DNA of 42,969 nucleotides. It comes from Bacillota bacterium. GTDB taxonomy: Bacteria; Bacillota_A; Clostridia; Tissierellales; Peptoniphilaceae. The stretch covers positions 1 to 42,969 of the forward strand of contig JAEZWK010000004.1 of the NCBI GenBank assembly GCA_023443045.1, given 5' to 3'. Each line of letters starts with the position of its first letter. The stretch's first letter is position 1. The notes under the pieces were generated by a model. It was given only the letters and a program-made list of their open reading frames with translations. It searched no databases and was not told the origin of the DNA. Shown here piece after piece: positions 34,035-42,969 of this stretch. Both the position numbers and the translations under genes were made by a program.

Positions 34035-35519
34035 ATGAAGAAGGGATTTTCAAACGAATTATATATAAAAGAACAAGCAAAATATATTAAAGAAAGAGTT
34101 AAGAATTTTAATAAATTATATTTGGAATTTGGCGGAAAGTTATTTTCGGATCTACATGCTTCTAGAGTGTTACCTGGATATGATCCAGATGTAAAAACTA
34201 GATTATTAGAAGAGCTTAAAGACAAGATAGAAGTTATAATTGCTATAAGAGCAAAAGATATAGCTACAAACAAATTGAATCACAACAGTGGAAAAAGCTA
34301 TGAAGGTGAATGTTTGAATTTAATAAAAAAATTGAGAGATAAATCTATCGAGGTAAGTTCTGTAGCTATAAATAGATATATAGAAGATGAGAATGTAGAT
34401 AGATTTATAAAAGTACTCGAACAAAATTCATTAAAGGTCTATAAATTTTTAGATGTAAAAGGCTTTCCAAATGATGTAGATACTATTTTAAGTGCAGATG
34501 GTTTTGGGAAAAATCCATATATAAAAACTGAAAAACCCATTGTTATAGTCACTGCTCCGGGTCCTGGAAGCGGGAAAATGGCTACTGCTTTGAGTCAGTT
34601 ATATCACGAAAATTTAAATGGAATTTCAGCTGGTTATGCTAAGTTTGAAACTTTTCCGGTGTGGAACCTAGATTTAAAACATGAAGTCAATTTGGCTTAT
34701 GAGGCTGCAACTGCAGATCTAAAAGACCAAAATCAGATTGATCCATATCATTTGTCAAACTACGGAATTGTGGCTGTTAATTATAATAGAGATATTGAAT
34801 CATTTGTAATATTAAAAAGAATTTTAGATAATGTTTTAGGAAAAGAACTATATAAGTCTCCCACCGATATGGGTGTAAATAAAATAACTTCTGGAATTAT
34901 AGATGAAGAAGTGGTAAGAGAAGCAGCTAGAAACGAAATAATTAGAAGATATTTGATAGAGCTTGTGAGTAGCAAAAGTAAGGGTAAAAACACAGAAGAG
35001 TTAGATACTTTAAGAAGATTAATGGATGAGCTGTCACTTAAAATAGAGGATAGAAAGGTTATGAGATTCTCTAGAGAAAAATTGGCCGATTTAAAACAAA
35101 AAACTAACTTTATAGGAGATGTTACAGCTATAGAAACAGGAGATGGATTTATCATAACAGGTAAAGATTCTAAATTGATGAACTCAGAATCAGCGGCGGT
35201 ATTAAATGTACTAAAATATCTAGCTAAATTACCAGATGATTTACACCTTATTGATCCAAATGTTTTAAAACCTATTTTGGATATGAAGAAAAATATAGAA
35301 AAAGATGAAGAAATTCAATTGAATTTAGAAGAAGTTTTGGTATCACTAGCAGCAAGTAATTTATATAATCCGGGTGCTAAAAAATGCTTGGATTTATTAC
35401 CGGAGTTAAATGGATTAAAAGCTCATAAAACTGGTATGTTAGCTAAGATTGATCAAGAGTTATTAAAAAAATTAAATATAGATATTACATGTGAATATAA
35501 AGAACATAGTATAAATTAA
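34035..35519 (+). CDS. DUF1846 family protein
   Basis: 494 residues, normal length for the family. Typical: FSNELYIKEQAKYIKERV at the start, LHASRVLPGYDPDVK, and IVVTAPGPGSGK-like segment IVIVTAPGPGSGKMATALSQ near 170-190, a P-loop-like stretch. Structures of this family exist but no reaction is assigned to my knowledge. GAGAGG lies before ATG. Pairing with NAD kinase in one operon may hint at nucleotide metabolism, but this is only context. Confidence 0.9.
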   Translation: MKKGFSNELYIKEQAKYIKERVKNFNKLYLEFGGKLFSDLHASRVLPGYDPDVKTRLLEELKDKIEVIIAIRAKDIATNKLNHNSGKSYEGECLNLIKKLRDKSIEVSSVAINRYIEDENVDRFIKVLEQNSLKVYKFLDVKGFPNDVDTILSADGFGKNPYIKTEKPIVIVTAPGPGSGKMATALSQLYHENLNGISAGYAKFETFPVWNLDLKHEVNLAYEAATADLKDQNQIDPYHLSNYGIVAVNYNRDIESFVILKRILDNVLGKELYKSPTDMGVNKITSGIIDEEVVREAARNEIIRRYLIELVSSKSKGKNTEELDTLRRLMDELSLKIEDRKVMRFSREKLADLKQKTNFIGDVTAIETGDGFIITGKDSKLMNSESAAVLNVLKYLAKLPDDLHLIDPNVLKPILDMKKNIEKDEEIQLNLEEVLVSLAASNLYNPGAKKCLDLLPELNGLKAHKTGMLAKIDQELLKKLNIDITCEYKEHSIN

Positions 35520-35545
35520 GTGCTTATTTGCTTAAGCGCTTTTTT
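35518..35545 (+). terminator. Terminator overlapping the DUF1846 stop codon
   Basis: AAGTGCTTA, loop TTTGCT, TAAGCGCTT (one wobble), then four T residues. Confidence 0.88.
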
Positions 35546-35546
35546 G

Positions 35547-35575
35547 TTGAAGAAATGGAAAAAATTTTGTATAAT
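35547..35575 (+). promoter_or_regulatory. Promoter of the gdpP-rplI-dnaB operon
   Basis: TTGAAG (35547-35552), 17-base spacer, TATAAT (35570-35575), 6 bases before the AGGAGG ribosome site of gdpP. Confidence 0.72.
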
Positions 35576-35591
35576 ATCTATAGGAGGCAAG

Positions 35592-37577
35592 ATGAAAAAT
35601 TTTGTTGAATTAATAAAAAAAGAATTTTTTAAATACTTTAAATATACTTACGCTTACATATTTTTTATAATTCTTTTAATATTTATTGTCATGTTTAGAC
35701 TACCTATACTTGCTTTTATAGCTTTGGTATGTCTATCTTTTTTAATAACTTATGATATAAAAGAGCATGATGAGAAACAAAAAAAAGAACTAGAAAATAC
35801 AAAAAAACTGAGTGAAGAATTTGATTCTGTAACCAAGCATGCAATATTTAATATGCCAAATCCAATGGTTGTAATAGATAATAAGGGATATATAACTTGG
35901 CAGAATGAACCTTTTACACAGATGGTAGGTGAAGTTCTTAGAAATGTAAAATTGAGCGATAAAATCCCAGATATCACGATGAGCAAATTAGAAAATGAAA
36001 AAGCTTCATTTGTTTTTTCATATAAGGAAAGTAATTATAAAGCTCATATAGAAAAAATTGAAAAGTTTGGTCAAGTTGAAAGATATATCGTATATATAGA
36101 AGATGTCACAGAGTATTTAAGATTAGAAAAGATGTTTAATAGAGAAAAGTTGGTGCTTATACAACTTTTTGTTGACAATCTAGATGAGGTTAAATCAACA
36201 GGTGATGAAGGTTTTAGAGCAAAACTTCAGTCAACTATAGATACTACAATTACAGATTATTTTGCTGGATATAGTGCTGTTGTAAGAAAATATGAACAGG
36301 ATAAATTTTTTATTGTAACCAACAGAGAAACATTAAACAAATTAAAGCAGAAAAAGTTTGATATATTGGATACAATTCGTGATTTAGAAATTGGAAATAC
36401 TATTCCAATTACACTCTCCATGGGAGTAAGTGATTATGGTGAAAATGCTTTACAAATTTATGAAAGAGCACGTGCTTCTATAGACATAGCTTTAGGTAGA
36501 GGCGGAGATCAAGCCGTTGTTACGAATGATCAATCATATGATTATTTTGGTGGCAAAACTAAGTCTATGCAAAAAGATACTAAAGTTAAGGCAAGGGTAA
36601 TAGCATATGCACTTCGCCAATTAATAGATGATGCTGAAAATATATTTATTTGTGGGCATAAAAATCCTGATATGGATTCGTTTGCATCGACCGTTGGAAT
36701 ATATAAAATGTGTGAATTTAGAGGTAAAAAGGCAAAAATTGTATTAAATGATGATATAAATGCCATTAAATCTCTTGTGCTCATGCTAAACGAAAATCAA
36801 CCAGAATTAAATGATAATATAATTACCTCACAAGAAATGGAAAATAATTTCAAATCAAATGATTTATTGATTTTATGTGATCATCACCGACCATCTCTTT
36901 CTACTGCAGAAAATGTTTTGGAAAATGCTGAGAATGTAATTATCATTGATCACCATAGAAGGGGAGATGAATTTTTGAAGAATCCTTCTTTGGTTTATTT
37001 GGAACCACACGCTTCAAGTGCATCTGAGCTTGTAACTGAGATTTTGCAATATATAAGCGACAATCTTAAGCTCACTTATTTTGAAAGTTCTGCACTATTA
37101 TCCGGAATAATGTTAGATACTAAAAACTTTACCGTACAAACAGGAGTTAGAACTTTTGATGCTGCAAGAGTTTTAGTAAAAAAAGGTGCTGATCCTGAAG
37201 AGGTTAAATTATTATTTAGAGATAATATAGAAGTATTTACCAATAAAGCAAAAGCACTTACAGATGTGGAAATTTATAAATCTAAATTTGCAATTTCCAA
37301 AATAAAAGATGAAGAAAATGCCATAATAATAGCCGCTCAAGCAGGCGATGCTATGCTAAATATAGAAGGTGTAGAAGCGAGTTTTGCTCTTTGTGAAGTG
37401 AATGATTTTGTTCATATTTCAGCTAGAAGCTTTGGCGAAATAAGTGTACAATTAATAATGGAAAAAATTGGCGGTGGAGGTCATATTTCTCAAGCGGGAG
37501 CCAGATTAGAAACGAATTTAGAAGATGCAATGGTTATATTAAAACGTGCAATTGATAGTTATGAGGAGGATAAATAA
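35592..37577 (+). CDS. gdpP: Cyclic-di-AMP phosphodiesterase GdpP (DHH family)
   Basis: 661 residues from ATG 35592, just after AGGAGG; the open frame upstream reads through a terminator and promoter and is not coding. Layout: two membrane helices at about 16-55, PAS-like domain at about 75-175, degenerate GGDEF at about 185-315 (no G-G-D-E-F, as usual for GdpP), DHH domain from about 345 with [30 protein letters not shown] and MLDTKNF, then DHHA1 with [12 protein letters not shown]. It hydrolyses c-di-AMP, setting turgor and cell-wall homeostasis. Overlaps rplI by one base (TAATG). Confidence 0.95.
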   Translation: MKNFVELIKKEFFKYFKYTYAYIFFIILLIFIVMFRLPILAFIALVCLSFLITYDIKEHDEKQKKELENTKKLSEEFDSVTKHAIFNMPNPMVVIDNKGYITWQNEPFTQMVGEVLRNVKLSDKIPDITMSKLENEKASFVFSYKESNYKAHIEKIEKFGQVERYIVYIEDVTEYLRLEKMFNREKLVLIQLFVDNLDEVKSTGDEGFRAKLQSTIDTTITDYFAGYSAVVRKYEQDKFFIVTNRETLNKLKQKKFDILDTIRDLEIGNTIPITLSMGVSDYGENALQIYERARASIDIALGRGGDQAVVTNDQSYDYFGGKTKSMQKDTKVKARVIAYALRQLIDDAENIFICGHKNPDMDSFASTVGIYKMCEFRGKKAKIVLNDDINAIKSLVLMLNENQPELNDNIITSQEMENNFKSNDLLILCDHHRPSLSTAENVLENAENVIIIDHHRRGDEFLKNPSLVYLEPHASSASELVTEILQYISDNLKLTYFESSALLSGIMLDTKNFTVQTGVRTFDAARVLVKKGADPEEVKLLFRDNIEVFTNKAKALTDVEIYKSKFAISKIKDEENAIIIAAQAGDAMLNIEGVEASFALCEVNDFVHISARSFGEISVQLIMEKIGGGGHISQAGARLETNLEDAMVILKRAIDSYEEDK

Positions 37578-38020
37578 TGAAAGTTATAATGTTAGAAGAT
37601 GTAAAATCTATAGGTAAAAAAGGGGAACTTGTTGATGTAAAACCTGGTCACGCAAGAAATATGTTAATTCCTCAGAAAAAAGCTATTGAAGCTACAAGTG
37701 AAAATTTAAAAGCTTGGGAAGAAGAACAAAAAAGACTAAAAGAAGAAGATGAAAAAAACACACAAGAAGCATTAAAATTAAAAGAATTATTGGAAAAATC
37801 TTCACTTACTATCAAGGCAAAAGGTGGAGCAAGCGGAAAATTATTCGGTGCTGTAACTAATAAAGAAATAGCAGAAGAATTAGAAAAAAGCAAAAATATA
37901 AAGATTGACAAAAAGAATATAATTCTCAAAAATCCTATAAAAGATGCACAAAAAACAAGTGTAACTATAAAATTATATTCCAATGTAAGTGCTTCTTTGG
38001 AAGTGGATGTACAAATCTAG
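37577..38020 (+). CDS. rplI: 50S ribosomal protein L9
   Basis: 147 residues, usual length. N-terminal signature [20 protein letters not shown] and [14 protein letters not shown]; long central helix; C-terminal domain with [24 protein letters not shown] ribosome site inside the end of gdpP. Order gdpP-rplI-dnaB is standard for Firmicutes. Confidence 0.97.
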   Translation: MKVIMLEDVKSIGKKGELVDVKPGHARNMLIPQKKAIEATSENLKAWEEEQKRLKEEDEKNTQEALKLKELLEKSSLTIKAKGGASGKLFGAVTNKEIAEELEKSKNIKIDKKNIILKNPIKDAQKTSVTIKLYSNVSASLEVDVQI

Positions 38021-38021
38021 T

Positions 38022-39356
38022 ATGGATATTATAAAAAATTTACCCCAATCTCTAGATGCAGAGATGGTACTTTTATCTAATATGATAAATGATGTCGAAA
38101 GTATTGATCTTGCTATAGAGATTATAAAAAATAAAGATGAGTTTTATTATCCTCAGCACAGATATATATTTGATTCCATAGTTTCATTGCACCTTCGTGG
38201 ACGTCAGATAAATCGTGTTTCGCTCATAGATGATTTAGAAGTTAATCAAACATTAGAAAAATGTGGCGGATTACAATATGTAGTTGATCTATCCAATTCA
38301 TTTATAACAAGTGCTAGAACAAAAGAATTAGCGCTTATTATTCATGAAAAATTTTTATACAGACAATTAATAAGAATTAGTGAAGAAATTTCTGATGAAG
38401 CATATGAAGCAAAAACTGAACTAAAAGAACTGATTTCAAAATCTGAAGAAAAAATATTGAATTTGGGACTTGGTACTTATAATAATGATTTAACTCAAAT
38501 AGGAATTGTACTAAAAAATGCAGCGGATGAAATCGCTAAAAGAGCTCAGTTAAAGGGACAAATATCTGGAGTAACTACAGGATTTTTAGATCTAGATAAT
38601 ATGTTAAATGGTTTCCAAAGAAGTGACTTGATACTTTTAGCTGCCAGACCTTCCATGGGAAAAACTGCTATAGCTATAAATCACGCAGTGAGTGCTGCTA
38701 ATGCAGGTTATAAAGTATGTATATTTTCATTGGAAATGAGTAAGGAGCAACTTGCTTTAAGAATATATTCACAATTATCAGGAATAAGTCTAAACAATAT
38801 TTTGAAAGGCTCCATAAGAGGTGCCGATCAGTGGCAAAAAATTGGTGATGTTATGAATATGTTTTCCACAAAATCTATGTATATAGATGACTCTTCTGGA
38901 ACAGATTTGACTCAAATGAGATCTAAACTTAGAAGAATGAAATTAGAACATGGTGTTGACTTAGTTATTATAGATTATCTACAACTAATGGAAGTTGGTG
39001 GATTTAGCGAAAATAGACAACAAGAAATCTCAAAAATATCTAGAGGACTAAAAGGTATAGCTAAGGAATTGGATGTTCCTGTGATTGCACTCAGCCAGTT
39101 ATCACGTGCGCCTGAAATCAGAAGCGAACACAGACCAATTTTATCAGATTTAAGAGAATCAGGAGCGATAGAGCAGGACGCAGATGTAGTTATGTTTTTG
39201 TATAGAGATGAATATTATAATAAAGATTCTGAAGAAAAAGGAATTGGAGAAGTTATAATAGCTAAACATAGAAATGGTTCTACAGGAACAGTAAAACTTG
39301 CATATTTCCCAGAAAATACAATGTTTAAGAATTTAAGCAGATCTAATTATAATTAA
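38022..39356 (+). CDS. dnaB: Replicative DNA helicase DnaB/DnaC
   Basis: 444 residues from ATG 38022, one base after the rplI stop; the frame before it lies inside rplI. N-terminal LPQSLDAEMVLLSNMINDVE domain, Walker A AARPSMGKTAIAINHA near 215, FSLEMSKEQLALR, Walker B VIIDYLQLM, arginine-finger region SQLSRAPEIRSEHRP and SDLRESGAIEQDADVV. Hexameric 5'-3' helicase at the fork. No good ribosome site; translation coupled to rplI. Confidence 0.97.
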   Translation: MDIIKNLPQSLDAEMVLLSNMINDVESIDLAIEIIKNKDEFYYPQHRYIFDSIVSLHLRGRQINRVSLIDDLEVNQTLEKCGGLQYVVDLSNSFITSARTKELALIIHEKFLYRQLIRISEEISDEAYEAKTELKELISKSEEKILNLGLGTYNNDLTQIGIVLKNAADEIAKRAQLKGQISGVTTGFLDLDNMLNGFQRSDLILLAARPSMGKTAIAINHAVSAANAGYKVCIFSLEMSKEQLALRIYSQLSGISLNNILKGSIRGADQWQKIGDVMNMFSTKSMYIDDSSGTDLTQMRSKLRRMKLEHGVDLVIIDYLQLMEVGGFSENRQQEISKISRGLKGIAKELDVPVIALSQLSRAPEIRSEHRPILSDLRESGAIEQDADVVMFLYRDEYYNKDSEEKGIGEVIIAKHRNGSTGTVKLAYFPENTMFKNLSRSNYN

Positions 39357-39383
39357 AAACAAGTATAATCTTGTTTTTTTTTA
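39357..39383 (+). terminator. Terminator after dnaB
   Basis: AAACAAG, loop TATAAT, CTTGTTT followed by T residues, directly after the stop codon. Confidence 0.88.
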
Positions 39384-39441
39384 TAAGGTTAATGGGTATA
39401 TATTAACTAATAATATTATTAATTTTGTGAAAGAGGTAATT

Positions 39442-39954
39442 ATGAATTTAAAAACAGCTTTATTGAGTAGAAGAAGTATTAGAAAATATTCTGATAGAAA
39501 AATAGAAAAAAATAAATTAGAAAACATTCTTATGTATGCAAAACATGCCCCAACAGGCAGAAATAATCAGGGTCTTAAATTCTATATGATAACAAATGAA
39601 AATGTTATAAAGGATTTGGAAGAGGGACTAAAAAAAGCATTAGATCAAAAAACATATTCCTTAAGAGGACTAAAGGCCTTTCTTTTGGTTATGAGTGATA
39701 GAAATAATCCTTTTAATCTGGTAGATACTGCTTGCGCTATGATGAATATTTATTATGGAGCTATGGAGGAAGGTTTAGGAGCGTGTTGGATTAATCAATT
39801 AAAAGATACAGCAGACAGTGAATATATAAGACCGATTCTTACACGTTTGGGAATTGAAAATAATTTTATTTGTTACGGAGCGATGGCTTTAGGTTATCCT
39901 GATGAAAATCCAGCACCTAAAGAAAGAACTATGTATACTGAAATTATAGAATAA
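39442..39954 (+). CDS. Nitroreductase-family FMN flavoprotein
   Basis: 170 residues. Starts with the FMN phosphate-binding SRRSIRKYSDRKIEKNKL, then KHAPTGRNNQGLKFY (S/P-x-x-x-N-x-Q), a shortened middle, and GYPDENPAPKERT at the end. ATG 39442 has AAGAGG upstream; a GTG at 39427 overlaps that site. It is in the short class (about 170 residues). Members reduce nitro groups or quinones with NAD(P)H as dimers. Its stop codon abuts the tRNA terminator on the opposite strand. Confidence 0.88.
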   Translation: MNLKTALLSRRSIRKYSDRKIEKNKLENILMYAKHAPTGRNNQGLKFYMITNENVIKDLEEGLKKALDQKTYSLRGLKAFLLVMSDRNNPFNLVDTACAMMNIYYGAMEEGLGACWINQLKDTADSEYIRPILTRLGIENNFICYGAMALGYPDENPAPKERTMYTEIIE

Positions 39955-39974
39955 AAAAAACACCCTAAGGTGTT
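39952..39974 (-). terminator. Terminator of the tRNA-Leu gene
   Basis: Read on the - strand: AACACC, loop TTAG, GGTGTT, then about eight T residues in a row. Confidence 0.85.
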
Positions 39975-40058
39975 GGTGCGGATGAAGGGATTTGAACCCC
40001 CACGTCGTGAAACACATGGCCCTCAACCATGCGCGTCTGCCAGTTCCGCCACATCCGC
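39974..40058 (-). tRNA. tRNA-Leu (anticodon GAG)
   Basis: 85 bases with encoded CCA. Acceptor arms GCGGATG and CATCCGC, discriminator A; anticodon arm CATGG-TTGAGGG-CCATG giving GAG for CUC/CUU; long variable arm as in leucine tRNAs; T-arm loop TTCAAAT. An apparent + strand frame through this region (from 39970) is only the complement of the tRNA. Confidence 0.96.
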
Positions 40059-40110
40059 ATGCTATATATATTATAGCATAATTTTAAAAAATGTAAATAC
40101 CGGAGGAAAA

Positions 40111-41379
40111 ATGAATTATATAGATAGAATAGCTGAATATATTAAATCTGGAGAAATTCAAGAAAATGAATTTAAAGTTGGAGCCGAGTACGAACATTTA
40201 GTTTTAGATAAAGACGGAAAAAATATTTCATATTCAGAAAAAAATGGCGCCAAAGATATTTTTAAAAGATTGTTGGATTATGGTTGGGAAGTAGCAAGTG
40301 TGGAAGGTGAAAATATATTAGCCATATCTAAGGGAGAATATAATATAACTACAGAGCCTGGTGGACAAATAGAGTTTTCTTCTGACCCAAAGAAGAGCTT
40401 GGATGATTTAAAAAAGGATATAAAATATTTTTATAGTGAAATGAATAAAGCCTTGTTGGATGCGAATTTGTTTTGTTTAGGATTTCAACCTGTATCTAAA
40501 ATAGAAGATATAAAAATTCTACCCAAGAAAAGATATTTTGCTATGCATGATTATTTTGAAGATCATGGCACCATGAGTCATAGCATGATGAAAGGAACGG
40601 CTGCTTTACAATGTGCTATAGATTATAAAAGTGAAAGTGATTTTTCAAAAAAATATACATTAGCTACTAAATTATCAAATATTTTTTATGCACTTTTTGA
40701 TAATACACCATTTGTTAACGGAAAATTTTCTCCCATCAACGCTTACCGAGCATATATTTGGGAAAACACTGATCCAAATAGATCTGGAGTTATAAAAGAT
40801 GCTTTTAAATATAATTTTTCATACTCTGACTATGCTAAATATATTTCAAATATTGAGGCTATTTTTAAACTTAAAAAAGACGAATATATTTTTTCTACTG
40901 AGAAGATAGGTAAAATTATCGATGATGGTGTAGATGAAAAAGAGCTAGAGCACTTATTGACTATGGTTTTTCCGGATGTGAGAGCAAAAAAATTCATTGA
41001 GATAAGATATTTGGATGCTATTCCCTATCCATATAATATTGCATATTTACAGTTGATAAAATCTATTTTTTATAATGATGATAATATGGACAGATTATAT
41101 AATTTAATTGGAGACCTTACTTATAATGAACATCAAAAAGCAAGAAAAGAATTATATGAAAAAGGTATAAAGGCAAAAATGATGGGTAAAACGCTGGTAA
41201 AATGGGGAATGGATATGTATGATGCTTTGGAATTAACATCTGATGAGAAGAACGTTATAAAACCGATATTAGGATTTTTAGAAGGAAATTCACTAAAGCA
41301 AATTATGCAGGAATCTTGGAAGACCAGAGGAACTCTATATGATGCTATAAGCAAATGTAAAATAGATTTGGGAGAATAA
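40111..41379 (+). CDS. gshA: Glutamate-cysteine ligase (GCS2/plant type)
   Basis: 422 residues from ATG 40111, which follows CGGAGG; the frame continues upstream only through the complement of the tRNA. Family marks: FKVGAEYEHLVLDKDG near residue 24, the substrate stretch NITTEPGGQIEFSSDPKKSL, HGTMSHSMMKGTAALQCAID and FIEIRYLDAIPYPYN. This class joins glutamate and cysteine through the gamma-carboxyl with ATP, the first step to glutathione or other gamma-glutamyl thiols. One base separates it from an ATP-grasp ligase gene, so the pair likely forms a short pathway. No standard GshB or GshF is seen here. Confidence 0.88.
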   Translation: MNYIDRIAEYIKSGEIQENEFKVGAEYEHLVLDKDGKNISYSEKNGAKDIFKRLLDYGWEVASVEGENILAISKGEYNITTEPGGQIEFSSDPKKSLDDLKKDIKYFYSEMNKALLDANLFCLGFQPVSKIEDIKILPKKRYFAMHDYFEDHGTMSHSMMKGTAALQCAIDYKSESDFSKKYTLATKLSNIFYALFDNTPFVNGKFSPINAYRAYIWENTDPNRSGVIKDAFKYNFSYSDYAKYISNIEAIFKLKKDEYIFSTEKIGKIIDDGVDEKELEHLLTMVFPDVRAKKFIEIRYLDAIPYPYNIAYLQLIKSIFYNDDNMDRLYNLIGDLTYNEHQKARKELYEKGIKAKMMGKTLVKWGMDMYDALELTSDEKNVIKPILGFLEGNSLKQIMQESWKTRGTLYDAISKCKIDLGE

Positions 41380-41380
41380 A

Positions 41381-42709
41381 ATGAAGGATAATACAATTTA
41401 TAATGAATACCAAAAACTGGTATTTGGCAATAAAAATGAATATTTAAAAGATTTTGAAAGACTAAAAAAACTTGAAGTAGAAAAAAAGTTTTTATATAAG
41501 AATAAGCCGATACCATTTGCATATCAGGGGTTATTTATTTCCGAAACAGATGAGCAAATTTTTAAAAATATTGTAAAAACTATGAATTCGATCATAAGAA
41601 AAGTAACTAATAAATTTTTAAATGACTCATCATATAGAAAATTATTTGGATTTTCACCTGAAATGGAAGATTTGATTTTACATGATCCAATGTATGATAT
41701 ACCGGTGCCAATTGGTAGATATGATATTTTTTATAACAATGATAATGATTTTAAATTTTGTGAGATAAATACAGATGGATCTTCTGCGATGAGAGAAGAT
41801 GCATCTATAGCAAGTCTGATTTTAGATAGTAAATCTTTGAGCGATATAAAAGATTATTCATTTAGTAGTTATGAATTATTTGAAAGTTGGGTTACAAAAA
41901 GTTTGAATCTATATAAAAGTATAAAGGGCGATTTCAAAAATATTACAGTTGCTATAGTTGATCTAGAGGAAGCGGGGACTCCCGATGAATTTCTTGACTT
42001 CCAAAAAACATATATACAAAAAGGTGTAGATTGTATAATAGTTGATCCAAGAGAATTGGAATATGATGAAACTCACAATCATTTAGTTTATAAAAATACT
42101 AAAATAGATATGGTATATAGACGTTTGGCAACCAGTGAAGCTTTCGAAAAATATGATGAGTTAAAAGACTTTTTTAGAGCTTATTTAAAAAATGCTTTTG
42201 TGTGTATAGGTAGTTTTCGTAGTCAGGTTGCACACAACAAAATATTTTTTGAGATTTTACATCGCGATGAAACTCTCAGCATATTAGATAAAAACGAAAA
42301 AGAATTTATAATAAATCATATTCCACTCACCAAAAAATTTGTAGGTGGAGATGATGTTTTAAAACATGTTATTGAAAATAAAGATAAATATATTATGAAA
42401 CCAACAGATAGAAATTCTGCAAAGGGAGTATATGTTGGAAGAGAGATGTCAAAGGAAGAATTTGAAAAACAAGCAAGATCAGATTTTAACAAAGATTATA
42501 TTTATCAAGAGTTTGTTTTACCTAAAAAGATGGAGTTTATTAATGAAGTAAATGGAGATTTTGTCATCGAAAAAAGAGGTAATATGATAGGATTATTTAG
42601 TTATCTCGAAGAATTTGCTGGAGTATATGCAAGAATGGGGCTAGAAGATATTATCGGATCTATAAGAGAGTATATCTGTGCTCCTGGTATAAAATATGTA
42701 AAGAAGTGA
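41381..42709 (+). CDS. ATP-grasp ligase of the glutathionylspermidine-synthase type
   Basis: 442 residues. The C-terminal ATP-grasp fold of glutathionylspermidine synthase-like proteins is recognised by FKFCEINTDGSSAMREDA near 125, AFVCIGSFRSQVAHNK, IMKPTDRNSAKGVYVGREM and YIYQEFVLPKKMEFINEV. It lacks the N-terminal amidase of the bifunctional enterobacterial enzyme. Being translated right after glutamate-cysteine ligase, it probably adds a residue or amine to gamma-glutamylcysteine, possibly glycine (making glutathione by a non-GshB enzyme) or another amine. The product is an inference; the fold is good. Confidence 0.82.
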   Translation: MKDNTIYNEYQKLVFGNKNEYLKDFERLKKLEVEKKFLYKNKPIPFAYQGLFISETDEQIFKNIVKTMNSIIRKVTNKFLNDSSYRKLFGFSPEMEDLILHDPMYDIPVPIGRYDIFYNNDNDFKFCEINTDGSSAMREDASIASLILDSKSLSDIKDYSFSSYELFESWVTKSLNLYKSIKGDFKNITVAIVDLEEAGTPDEFLDFQKTYIQKGVDCIIVDPRELEYDETHNHLVYKNTKIDMVYRRLATSEAFEKYDELKDFFRAYLKNAFVCIGSFRSQVAHNKIFFEILHRDETLSILDKNEKEFIINHIPLTKKFVGGDDVLKHVIENKDKYIMKPTDRNSAKGVYVGREMSKEEFEKQARSDFNKDYIYQEFVLPKKMEFINEVNGDFVIEKRGNMIGLFSYLEEFAGVYARMGLEDIIGSIREYICAPGIKYVKK

Positions 42710-42713
42710 TGAT

Positions 42714-42969
42714 ATGAGTACTATTTTCAAAGATGTAACAAAGACATATGGAAAAGGCGACAACAAAATTTATGCTAATGATAATATTTCCTTTGAAATC
42801 GAAGATGGGGAGCTTGCTATTATAGTTGGTCCAAGCGGGGCTGGAAAATCAACTATATTAAATATTTTGGGTGGAATGGATATTCCTGATTCTGGTGAAA
42901 TAATAGTTGATGGAATAGATATTTCTAGAGCAAATAAAAAGGAGCTCACAAAATATAGAAGGAGTAAAG
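42714..42969 (+). CDS. ABC transporter ATP-binding protein, MacB/LolD type (3' end outside window)
   Basis: First 85 residues of an ATPase cut by the window end. Walker A VGPSGAGKST with K45, and the following LNILGGMDIPDSGEIIVDG, are typical of MacB/LolD/YxdL-type ATPases that pair with FtsX-like permeases. ATG 42714 lies 4 bases after the ligase stop, without a clear ribosome site, so coupling is likely. The partner permease should follow outside the window. Confidence 0.85.
   Translation, partial: MSTIFKDVTKTYGKGDNKIYANDNISFEIEDGELAIIVGPSGAGKSTILNILGGMDIPDSGEIIVDGIDISRANKKELTKYRRSK

Noticed and set aside
33629..34273. 214-codon open frame on the - strand across nadK and the DUF1846 gene
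   Set aside because: Low-complexity shadow of two well-identified genes on the other strand; no ribosome site or family resemblance.
35520..35591. N-terminal extension of GdpP
   Set aside because: The stretch holds a terminator and a promoter; AGGAGG precedes ATG 35592.
39970..40110. N-terminal extension of glutamate-cysteine ligase from 39970
   Set aside because: These codons are the complement of the tRNA-Leu; the start at 40111 has CGGAGG and gives the normal N-terminus.
1..42969. CRISPR array, rRNA operon, insertion sequence or prophage
   Set aside because: No regularly spaced repeats, transposase, integrase or phage structural genes are visible; the only tRNA is the single leucine tRNA.

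Overview
The window is an AT-rich, gene-dense stretch of a Gram-positive anaerobe, probably a low-GC Firmicute of the Tissierellia/Peptoniphilaceae or a related clostridial group. The clues are the rplI-dnaB-gdpP block, SLH (S-layer homology) proteins, strong AGGAGG ribosome sites, a bifurcating-type formate dehydrogenase, and two genes in which UGA is read as selenocysteine. The genus cannot be fixed from the sequence. Most genes lie on the + strand; only an MFS transporter, a DUF1294 protein, an M20 amidohydrolase and a tRNA-Leu are on the - strand.

Layout. 1-1336: end of a tRNA-t6A locus (rimI, tsaD). 1344-4748: iron/siderophore ABC importer whose binding protein carries SLH repeats instead of a lipid anchor. 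4846-10458: a rearranged region. A stalk-domain protein, DUF1275 gene and PatB-type aminotransferase gene were apparently duplicated, and each copy then lost different parts. Copy 1 keeps the full stalk gene followed by debris of the others. Copy 2 keeps a truncated stalk gene followed by intact DUF1275, a HesB-like selenoprotein and the aminotransferase. A dead TrkH fragment and an MFS transporter lie between them. 10641-10833: a small membrane-protein gene broken by a stop codon. 10895-17087: operon of a ferritin-like protein, selenocysteine formate dehydrogenase FdhA, NuoE-like and NuoF-like subunits, and a membrane-anchored nuclease. 17102-19358: rpmG-secE-nusG-rplK-rplA, ending in a terminator, so rplJ/rplL are not linked. 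19373-24245: small membrane proteins, then a tandem pair of LOR/SDH-family enzymes, a divergent PurC-like ligase and a 2-hydroxycarboxylate transporter. 24417-29374: an ABC-2 exporter with two permeases, then a 28-residue peptide gene overlapping a single-chain ABC exporter. 29373-33158: M20 amidohydrolase and a large SLH surface protein. 33162-39383: NAD kinase, DUF1846, GdpP, L9 and DnaB. 39442-42969: nitroreductase, tRNA-Leu(GAG), glutamate-cysteine ligase, an ATP-grasp ligase of the glutathionylspermidine-synthase type, and the start of a further ABC ATPase.

Best leads: the unannotated peptide/ABC-exporter pair at 27551-29354; the two selenoproteins that simple ORF calling splits or misses; the reciprocal decay of a segmental duplication; a long hairpin in the leader of the rpmG-secE-nusG operon and twin L1-like RNA motifs; the LOR/SDH pair with a PurC-like ligase; and the gamma-glutamyl ligase pair.
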